From Sediminispirochaeta sp. (GTDB taxonomy: Bacteria > Spirochaetota > Spirochaetia > DSM-16054 > Sediminispirochaetaceae): DNA of 5,428 nucleotides. The notes below the pieces were generated by a model. The model made no database searches. It was not told the DNA's origin and saw only the letters and a list, made by a program, of their open reading frames with translations. This document shows, one piece after another, positions 1 through 5,011 of the stretch (the first letter of the stretch is position 1; each line of letters opens with the position of its first letter). Position numbers and translations under genes: made by a program. Location: assembly GCA_011046055.1 (NCBI GenBank), contig DSBN01000079.1, positions 1 to 5,428 of the forward strand, given 5' to 3'.

Positions 1-1
1 C

Positions 2-1618
2 CAGATGTATAAAAACAACCCTCTACCGGATATCTGCGGTCGCATCTGTACCCACAAGTGCGAAACCGCCTGTTCCCTCGGCAACCGCGGGGAGCCGGTC
101 GCCATACGTTGGCTCAAGCGCTACGCTATGGATAGCATCGACGGAGAGGATTACCAGGCTCTGATCGACCAGAAGGTGGTCAAGCCGGCGGGTGCATCCA
201 TAGGGATCGTCGGTGGTGGACCAGCCGGTCTTTCAGCCGCCTATTATCTTATCCTTATGGGCTACCAGGTAACCATTTTTGAAGCCTATCCAGAAGCCGG
301 CGGAATGATGCGCTACGGGATACCCGAATACCGCCTGCCTTATGAGGTCCTCGACAAGGACATCAATTTCATCAAACAACTGGGTGTAGAGATCAAAACC
401 AATACCAAGGTTGGGGAGGATATCAGCATCGACCAACTGCACGCAGACTACGATGCGGTCCTGATTTCCACCGGATTCCACCAGGGGCGCAGCACCCGGA
501 CCCCCGGAACGGAGCACGAAGATGTCTTTCAGGCTATCGATCTTCTGGCCAAGATCACCAAGGGTGAAGAGTTCAAGGTGGATGAAAAAATCATTGTCAT
601 CGGCGGTGGAAACGTAGCCATGGATATCGCCCGTAGTCTGGCTCGAAAACAGATGCAAAAGTACGGTAGGGTCGATCTCACGGTGACCTCCCTCGAAAGC
701 CGGGATATCATGCCCGCTGATGAAGAGGAGATATTGGAGTCCATGGAAGAAGGCATTCTCTTCTACCCCGGTCGAGGTCCGAACCAGGTGCTCATCGAAG
801 ACGGCAAGATCACCGGCTTGAAGACCGTCAAGTGTACCAGGGTCTTCGACGAAAACGGACGCTTCTTTCCTCAGTTTGACGAGGAGGATGTGTTGGTGAT
901 AGAAGGCAGCCAGGTCATCGAAGCCATCGGTCAGGCTCCCGATATGTCGTATCTCGATGCCTATAGCGAGCAGCTGGAGTACGAAGGACGTCGGATCAAG
1001 GTCGACGAGTACTACCAGAGCAGTCTGAAATGGCTCTTCATAGCTGGAGATATCATCAAAGGCCCGGATGTCATAAACGGAATCGCTACCGGACATCAGG
1101 CGGCTCTGGGAATCGATGGCTATCTGCAGGGGGTGGCGAAGAAGAAGGTATCGACCATCGATGAGGCTCTCCATTACGCACGGACCTACGAGGAGAAATC
1201 GACGGCGGTACTGCGAACCGCCGTCGAAAGACTAGGCCGGATCGCCGCGGCGGGGCAAAACGGTGATTCGAAGCGTGCCGTCGAAGGATCGAAGAGGATC
1301 GCCCGGATTTTGACGGAAAAGGAGGGGTTTACGGAGCGGATTAGCCAGATCCTCACAAACCGTAACAGCCGGATCCACCTCCAACAACGGCTGAGCCGGG
1401 AAGTGCGTGGTATCGATTTCTCCCTGGTGGAGCAACTGCCGGAATTAAACGGCACCCCCCTTGGGACTGACTCGGCGGTACTTGAGGTTGTCAGAACGCA
1501 CCTGCGAAGCGGCTACAGTCTTTACAACGATCTTCTCAAGTTGAACGACAACAAGGAGCTCGAATTCACCTTCGAGCAGCTGCGCAACCGACATGATGCT
1601 TTTGTACGGATGATGTAG
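2..1618 (+). CDS. GltD-like FAD/NAD(P)-dependent oxidoreductase with Fe-S N-terminus (5' partial)
   Basis: This belongs to the family of the glutamate synthase small subunit, NfnL and related proteins, which pass electrons between NAD(P)H, FAD and Fe-S clusters in the cytoplasm. Counting from the Met codon at position 5, the protein opens with NPLPDICGRICTHKCETAC, whose cysteines 11, 15, 19 and 23 match the Fe-S cysteines of the family. A first dinucleotide fold has GGGPAG at 70-75 (FAD), a second has GGGNVAMD at 200-207 (NAD(P)H), and WLFIAGD at 343-349 followed by NGIATGHQAA is the closing FAD motif. In relatives roughly 70 residues with further cysteines precede the NPxPxICGR motif, and the frame is open to the window edge, so the Met at 5 is very probably internal and the true start is upstream. 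Residues about 381-537 form a charged, probably helical, cysteine-free extension beyond the usual family end. The exact partner and substrate cannot be told; calling it glutamate synthase would be unsafe without a large subunit. Confidence 0.9.
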   Translation, partial: QMYKNNPLPDICGRICTHKCETACSLGNRGEPVAIRWLKRYAMDSIDGEDYQALIDQKVVKPAGASIGIVGGGPAGLSAAYYLILMGYQVTIFEAYPEAGGMMRYGIPEYRLPYEVLDKDINFIKQLGVEIKTNTKVGEDISIDQLHADYDAVLISTGFHQGRSTRTPGTEHEDVFQAIDLLAKITKGEEFKVDEKIIVIGGGNVAMDIARSLARKQMQKYGRVDLTVTSLESRDIMPADEEEILESMEEGILFYPGRGPNQVLIEDGKITGLKTVKCTRVFDENGRFFPQFDEEDVLVIEGSQVIEAIGQAPDMSYLDAYSEQLEYEGRRIKVDEYYQSSLKWLFIAGDIIKGPDVINGIATGHQAALGIDGYLQGVAKKKVSTIDEALHYARTYEEKSTAVLRTAVERLGRIAAAGQNGDSKRAVEGSKRIARILTEKEGFTERISQILTNRNSRIHLQQRLSREVRGIDFSLVEQLPELNGTPLGTDSAVLEVVRTHLRSGYSLYNDLLKLNDNKELEFTFEQLRNRHDAFVRMM

Positions 1619-1652
1619 CAGTACGGATCGCATGCAGCCTTGGCCGGTGGAA

Positions 1653-1675
1653 TCGCCCCGTCAATGACGGGGCGA
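1653..1675. terminator. Perfect hairpin after the oxidoreductase gene, possible terminator
   Basis: TCGCCCCGTC and GACGGGGCGA pair as a perfect 10-bp, GC-rich stem around the 3-base loop AAT, beginning 35 bp after the stop codon of the oxidoreductase. No T-run follows on either strand, so it is not a textbook intrinsic terminator. It could still pause polymerase, protect the 3' end of the mRNA, or end transcripts arriving from both sides. It could also be one copy of a dispersed palindromic repeat. Confidence 0.45.
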
Positions 1676-1863
1676 GAACCGTGAAACAAGAACTAAAACA
1701 GCAGTAAGAACAGGACGGCTCGGAACCATATAGAAGAAGGTACGGAATAGGGAAAGCGATGCTGAGAAAAATTCCTTGACCTCAGCCGAGAGTAAGGTAT
1801 AGATCGGTTAAGTTCGATTGCGGATGATTTGAATAGCCTCCACCGGTTCTTCTGATGTTGTAG
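1676..1863. other. Intergenic stretch without a supported gene
   Basis: No reading frame here has both a ribosome binding site and protein-like composition. The plus strand is purine-rich from about 1680 to 1770. A 6-bp inverted repeat (GCTGAG at 1761-1766, CTCAGC at 1781-1786, 14-base loop) is the only secondary structure of note. A weak promoter-like pair on the plus strand is TTGACC at 1776-1781 and TATAGA at 1798-1803, 16 bp apart. On the minus strand one frame encodes a soluble-looking tail (TTSEEPVEAIQIIRNRT) ending at 1808, which may be the debris of the broken gene that begins at 2081. Confidence 0.5.
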
Positions 1864-2097
1864 TTATGATGCTTTGAGGTTGGCCACCACTCCGCCCTGA
1901 TCGTCCCAAGCTAGCAGGAGAATAAGCAGTTTCTGAAGCCGACTTGTGTGGTCTCTGATAGCCGGAACGCCCCAGGCGAGCAGGAGACCGAAACTCAAAG
2001 AGAACATGTTGATGAGCCACAGATTTCTTGACATTGGGGATATGCCGAAAAAAAACGGATCTCGGGAGCAAAAGGATTCATGCTTTTCTCCTGTCAT
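1864..2097 (-). pseudogene. Probable remnant of a membrane-protein gene with a frame break at a T8 run
   Basis: Two overlapping starts lie just after tetR. The ATG at 2097 is 2 bases past the tetR stop and opens a 77-residue frame. The ATG at 2081 has a well-placed AGGAG (2092-2088, 6 bases before it) but its frame, starting MNPFAPEIRFF, stops after 28 residues at 1995. Both frames cross a run of eight T (minus strand, 2055-2048). One extra T, or two fewer, would join MNPFAPEIRFF to GISPMSRNLWLINMFSLSFGLLLAWGVPAI, a plausible membrane-protein N-terminus with one clear hydrophobic segment. The frame then meets a second, weaker hydrophobic stretch (LLILLLAW) and a stop at 1864. I therefore read it as the start of a transporter-like gene, once third in the operon, now frameshifted and cut short. 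I cannot name the family. A real 77-residue membrane peptide or a sequencing error in the T-run remain possible. Confidence 0.45.
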
Positions 2098-2099
2098 TT

Positions 2100-2696
2100 T
2101 TATTCTCTAAGCGTCGCCCGGGCCATCCCGATAAACGCTTCGCATCTCCTCTCCGCCTCCTCAGAGCTCAGGTTGAATAGAATGACGTGTAGAATTATCC
2201 CGTCGAGGGCGCTGACGATCATCCGAGCGGTGGAGTCGGCATCCAGACCGGTTCTTATTTCACCTTTTGACTGCCCCTGCTCTATATAACGGCGGTACAG
2301 TACTGCAAGGTCATCGAAGAGCTTGCGCATTTTCGCGTTGATCGGGTGTTCCGGGTCTATGACCTTCGACGACCAGACCTCGAACCACAGTTGGGTGAGT
2401 TCCCGCTGTGGTTTTGCGGAGGCAAAAGAGCGGCGGATATTTGCCAACAGGGCTTGTAGGGGCGGGAGCTCCTCGTGGTCTTCCACAAGCAGCTGCTGAA
2501 ACTCCTGCTCGAAAATCTCGTGCAGAATTTCCGCCTTGTCCCGAAAGTATTCGTAGATAGTACCCTTGCCGACGCCCGCCTCGTCGGCGATATCCTGGAT
2601 CCGAGTCTCCCGATAGCTTTTTTTGATAAAAACTCTCAGCGCCGCTGCAGCGAGCTCGCGACGTTTGCGGAGGGTATCGACTTTTTTAGGACTCAT
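2100..2696 (-). CDS. TetR/AcrR-family transcriptional repressor
   Basis: This 198-residue protein has the normal length of a TetR-family dimeric repressor. The N-terminal DNA-binding domain is clear: RELAAAALRVFIKKSYRETRI leads into the helix-turn-helix at about 32-53, with the family signature IADEAGVGKGTIYEYFRDKAEIL. The remaining 140 residues are the helical ligand-binding and dimerisation part, which does not reveal the ligand; ERRCEAFIGM near the end is typical of the last helices. Its ATG overlaps the stop of the preceding gene as ATGA (2696-2693), and there is no good ribosome binding site of its own, so translation is probably coupled to that gene. I infer that it binds the palindrome in the operon promoter at 3575-3594 and represses both genes, itself included. 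Ligand release would then induce the NAD(P)-binding protein. Confidence 0.93.
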   Translation of the reverse strand: MSPKKVDTLRKRRELAAAALRVFIKKSYRETRIQDIADEAGVGKGTIYEYFRDKAEILHEIFEQEFQQLLVEDHEELPPLQALLANIRRSFASAKPQRELTQLWFEVWSSKVIDPEHPINAKMRKLFDDLAVLYRRYIEQGQSKGEIRTGLDADSTARMIVSALDGIILHVILFNLSSEEAERRCEAFIGMARATLRE

Positions 2697-3559
2697 AGAT
2701 TTTTCTTTTGTCGGTTTAGTTCGGTGAAGAACTGTCGAAGCGTGATTCGTCCGTACCGTGGGCCTATCATGTCGTAATGCGCACCCCGGAGGATGAAATC
2801 TCCGATGGTGTAGAGCCGGGTGCTGAAAGGCCGCAACAGGCTAAGCAGCGCCTTGGCCGGATGGTAGGGTATATGAGTGATGCGGGGTTTTTTCCCTAGG
2901 ACTTCAAAAGCCAAGGCCGCGATCTGCTCGGCGGAGAAGACCTCCGGCCCCCCAACTGGTACTTCATTTTCATCGCTTTCCAGCTTGTCCAGCGCTAACT
3001 CGGCCAGGTCTTCGCCGCTGATCGGGTTAAGTCGGTTGTGACCGTTTCCCGGCAGGTAGACTCGTCCTCTCTGCGCCATGTGGAAAAACTCCGCGATGTC
3101 GTTGAAAAAACCGTCCGGTCTGAGGATGGTGTAGGGCAGTCCGCTGCGGGCCAGCTTCCGGCAAAATTTCTCTTTCGCCTCTACCATTGGATTGCCTTTG
3201 AATAGGTGAGGGTTCAAAACGGCCACGTAGATGAATTTTTCCACCCCCGCCCGCCGTGCCTCCTCCAGCATTTGATGATTCACCCCGTAGTCGATCTCTT
3301 CGTAGGAAAAACCCTTCTGCCTGGTGATGCCGACGGAGGTGAACAGGTACTCCACGTCGACACAGAGCCCCGCTATCTCCCGTGGCTCGGTGAGTTGGGC
3401 CTTGACTATCTCTATTTGCTTCGAATCCATGTCGGCCAGTTTAGCCGGATTCCGCACCACCGCTTTCACCTGCAACCCGCGCTTTACCGCCGCCTGTACT
3501 ATATGGCGACCGAGATAGCCGGTAGCCCCTGCAATAAGTATTGTCTTCTCCTCTTTCAT
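2693..3559 (-). CDS. NmrA-like / atypical short-chain dehydrogenase, NAD(P)-binding protein
   Basis: This is a 288-residue cytoplasmic Rossmann-fold protein of the extended or atypical short-chain dehydrogenase group (NmrA-like, also resembling the complex I NDUFA9-type proteins). The nucleotide-binding glycines are GATGYLG at 11-17; Arg36 in VVRNP after strand 2 suggests a preference for NADP(H). YTILRP at 143-148 and the GEDLAELA stretch at 182-189 are typical of the group. The classical YxxxK catalytic pair is missing: the matching region reads YVAVLNPHLFKGNPMVEAKEK, so it may be a reductase of unusual chemistry or a redox-sensing binding protein. The start at 3559 is chosen because the Rossmann fold begins within six residues of it; the frame stays open further upstream, but that extension would contain the promoter and overlap the divergent gene. 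It is the first gene of an operon with tetR. No ribosome binding site precedes the ATG, in keeping with a leaderless mRNA. Confidence 0.9.
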   Translation of the reverse strand: MKEEKTILIAGATGYLGRHIVQAAVKRGLQVKAVVRNPAKLADMDSKQIEIVKAQLTEPREIAGLCVDVEYLFTSVGITRQKGFSYEEIDYGVNHQMLEEARRAGVEKFIYVAVLNPHLFKGNPMVEAKEKFCRKLARSGLPYTILRPDGFFNDIAEFFHMAQRGRVYLPGNGHNRLNPISGEDLAELALDKLESDENEVPVGGPEVFSAEQIAALAFEVLGKKPRITHIPYHPAKALLSLLRPFSTRLYTIGDFILRGAHYDMIGPRYGRITLRQFFTELNRQKKNL

Positions 3560-3565
3560 ACCCGT

Positions 3566-3594
3566 ATTATATAATTGACTGACCAGTCGGTCAA
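3566..3594 (-). promoter_or_regulatory. Promoter of the NmrA-like/tetR operon, predicted leaderless
   Basis: On the minus strand TTGACC (3594-3589) and a perfect TATAAT (3571-3566) stand 17 bp apart, an almost consensus sigma-70 promoter. An AT-rich block lies just upstream of the -35 box (3595-3618) and may act as an UP element. Only six bases, ACGGGT, separate the -10 box from the ATG at 3559, so a start 7 bases past TATAAT falls on the A of that ATG. The promoter is strong on paper, as expected for one held down by a repressor. Confidence 0.85.
3575..3594. promoter_or_regulatory. Probable TetR-family operator overlapping the -35 box and spacer
   Basis: The 20-bp site reads, on the minus strand, TTGACCGAC-TG-GTCAGTCAA. 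Eight of its ten symmetric base pairs match, giving arms TTGACnGAC and GTCnGTCAA. This form (TGACnGAC...GTCnGTCA) resembles many known TetR/AcrR operators. It covers the whole -35 hexamer and most of the spacer, so a bound dimer would block RNA polymerase. The natural binder is the TetR protein encoded second in the same operon. Confidence 0.8.
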
Positions 3595-3623
3595 TAAAAA
3601 TTTTGATTATTAATAACTCCGTA

Positions 3624-3640
3624 TCGCCAAGGATTGGCGA
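3624..3640. repeat. Inverted repeat between the divergent promoters
   Basis: TCGCCAA (3624-3630) and TTGGCGA (3634-3640) form a 7-bp perfect inverted repeat around GGA. An overlapping alternative pairs CCAAGG (3628-3633) with CCTTGG (3648-3653). It lies 22-38 bp upstream of the -35 box of the plus-strand promoter, where an activator or a second regulator could bind. Unlike the TetR site it has no sequence match to the operator, so the regulator is unknown, and chance is possible. Confidence 0.35.
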
Positions 3641-3661
3641 ATTTTGGCCTTGGATAAGGCT

Positions 3662-3691
3662 TTGGCATAGATTCAGAAAATAAGGTAAAAT
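3662..3691 (+). promoter_or_regulatory. Predicted promoter of the 326-residue protein gene
   Basis: TTGGCA (3662-3667) and TAAAAT (3686-3691) each match the sigma-70 consensus at five of six positions and are 18 bp apart. Transcription would begin near 3698, leaving a leader of about 43 bases before the ATG at 3741. It diverges from the tetR operon promoter, with about 70 bp between the two -35 boxes. Confidence 0.6.
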
Positions 3692-3740
3692 GAAATCTCG
3701 CTGCCGAAGTTGTGTGCCACCTAATATTTGGAGGACTTTG

Positions 3741-4721
3741 ATGCAGGAAAAAGCATTCAATGAGACGGAAGATCAGCTGCTTGCGCGGATAAAGCTGAGT
3801 ATCGAGAATATACAGGACCCGGAAGTCTCCGCATCGTTCTACTCAATGGAAGAGAACATACGGCATCTGTCGGAAGCCTTCTTCGGATACCCATCGATAC
3901 TGGAGACCCGGGATAGCGGCAGGGAACATCAAACGGTACAAACGCTGGTGGAAACCCTGTTCCACGGCGGGACTGACCACACGCTACTGCTGCCGACCAA
4001 AGTCACCGTGGGTCGCAGCTTCATGATCGCCAAATTCAACCTTTTCGGTTATTTGCGCAAGCTCTGCGATAGTATCGACCTATTTCAAGAGTTCAAAGAC
4101 CAACTTCAGGCACTCTGGGAGACGGCTATTTTTTCGCTATTACTTGAGGATGTGTATCAGGCGATCATCGAACGAACCGGGTACGAAACGGAAGTACGCC
4201 GCTATGCGGCCCTGGATTTGCTTCATCTTTGGGATCGTCGCTTCGATCAGAACGTGACCGAGTACGCGTCGACTTTCATCGATCTATGGTCGGTGAGGCG
4301 ACGCATAGTGCCTGTGTTCGGGACAATGATGGGGACCGTCGAGTTGATACGCCTCTCCAGTCTCCTGCCTAGACGCTGGTACAAGTTTCTCGACCGACAC
4401 GGGGATGATGAAGAGGTGCAGCAGGCGATGGAGGAGTTCATTTTCGGTCTCGCCTATGAGGACCTGTGTCGAGTTCGGCAGGAAATGGAGAAACGCCACC
4501 TCTCGTTGATCGATCGAAAAAAACTCGCCCAGATACGAGGCATCGAGTTCACCGCCGACGATGTGACGAAGGTGGACCCTCGCGAGATGTATCGCTTCTA
4601 TCAGAGCAGAACCAGGAAAGCGGCGGGAAGAAAGGTCGCGGGCCAGCCCGGTCCATCTCGAACGTTGGAAGAGCTCCTGCTGGTGCATATAATTGAAGAA
4701 CGTCTATTGACTGAGAAGTAA
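3741..4721 (+). CDS. Uncharacterised 326-residue helical protein
   Basis: I do not recognise this protein. The start at 3741 is set by GGAGG (3730-3734) six bases before the ATG; the frame is open to an earlier ATG at 3690, but that lies within the -10 box and lacks a ribosome binding site. The predicted protein is soluble, without signal peptide or convincing membrane segment, and rich in charged and hydrophobic residues in helical spacing. Cysteines are few (109 and 243). Notable stretches are FHGGTDHTLLLPTKVTVGRSF (74-94, split by a likely turn), a Trp- and Arg-containing middle (about 164-215, ending LLPRRWYKFLDRHGDDEEV) and a basic linker at about 290-306 (SRTRKAAGRKVAGQPG) before a final short helix. 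No nucleotide-binding loop, metal motif or helix-turn-helix is evident. It is divergent from the tetR operon and is followed in the same direction by a small exported protein. Confidence 0.85.
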   Translation: MQEKAFNETEDQLLARIKLSIENIQDPEVSASFYSMEENIRHLSEAFFGYPSILETRDSGREHQTVQTLVETLFHGGTDHTLLLPTKVTVGRSFMIAKFNLFGYLRKLCDSIDLFQEFKDQLQALWETAIFSLLLEDVYQAIIERTGYETEVRRYAALDLLHLWDRRFDQNVTEYASTFIDLWSVRRRIVPVFGTMMGTVELIRLSSLLPRRWYKFLDRHGDDEEVQQAMEEFIFGLAYEDLCRVRQEMEKRHLSLIDRKKLAQIRGIEFTADDVTKVDPREMYRFYQSRTRKAAGRKVAGQPGPSRTLEELLLVHIIEERLLTEK

Positions 4722-4770
4722 ATTTGCTATTCCCCATCGCCTCTATTAACCTTTTATTGAAGGAGGAGGC

Positions 4771-4983
4771 ATGAAAAAACTCATTGTTGTTTTCTCCGTG
4801 TCCTTGTTTTTCGCAGCTTGGATTGTCTTTGCCGGTGGAGCTCAGGAGCCGACGCCGCGGGAAAGCGGCGACGGATTCAAAGAGATAGAGGTGGAGGAGG
4901 TACTGCTGGCCTACGGACCGGACGGCGCGGATAACCTCACCACAAAGCATAGCAGGAAAGGGAAGCTGCGACTCGTTTTCTGA
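4771..4983 (+). CDS. Small predicted exported protein, 70 residues
   Basis: The gene has a very strong ribosome binding site (AAGGAGGAGG, 4760-4769) directly before the ATG. The protein begins with a textbook signal peptide: MKK, then the hydrophobic run LIVVFSVSLFFAAWIVF, then a VFA site with predicted cleavage before GGAQEPTP. There is no lipobox cysteine, so a soluble periplasmic product of about 49 residues is expected. The mature part is short and acidic in its first half (DGFKEIEVEEVLLAYGPDG) and basic towards the end (KHSRKGKLRLVF). It resembles no family I know. It lies 49 bp after the unknown 326-residue gene with no terminator between, so the two may be co-transcribed. It could also be a truncated copy of a larger exported protein, although the ribosome binding site looks intact. 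Confidence 0.75.
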   Translation: MKKLIVVFSVSLFFAAWIVFAGGAQEPTPRESGDGFKEIEVEEVLLAYGPDGADNLTTKHSRKGKLRLVF

Positions 4984-5011
4984 AGGCCGAAGACAGAGCC
5001 GATCGACGGAA

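Noticed and set aside
233..1174. Long minus-strand reading frame (313 residues) opposite the oxidoreductase
   Set aside because: It is fully antisense to a gene with clear FAD and NAD(P) motifs, has no recognisable domain, and arises from the codon bias of the true gene.
1761..1778. Six-codon leader-like frame (MLRKIP, stop) after AGGGA at about 1750
   Set aside because: No structural gene or attenuator follows on that strand, so the short frame is most likely chance.
1808..2071. Minus-strand frame of 87 residues between the oxidoreductase and tetR
   Set aside because: Most of it is Arg/Ser/Gly-rich out-of-frame sequence with no ribosome binding site; only its last 20 or so residues look protein-like and may be debris of the remnant gene.
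3690..3740. Earlier ATG for the unknown 326-residue protein
   Set aside because: It lies inside the predicted -10 box and lacks a ribosome binding site, whereas the ATG at 3741 has GGAGG at ideal spacing.
3560..3760. Upstream extension of the NmrA-like gene by 67 residues
   Set aside because: The extension would contain the operon promoter and operator and overlap the start of the divergent gene, and the Rossmann fold begins right after the ATG at 3559.
4549..4950. Minus-strand frame of 133 residues across the end of the unknown gene and the small exported protein gene
   Set aside because: It overlaps two plus-strand genes with strong start signals and has no domain or ribosome binding site.
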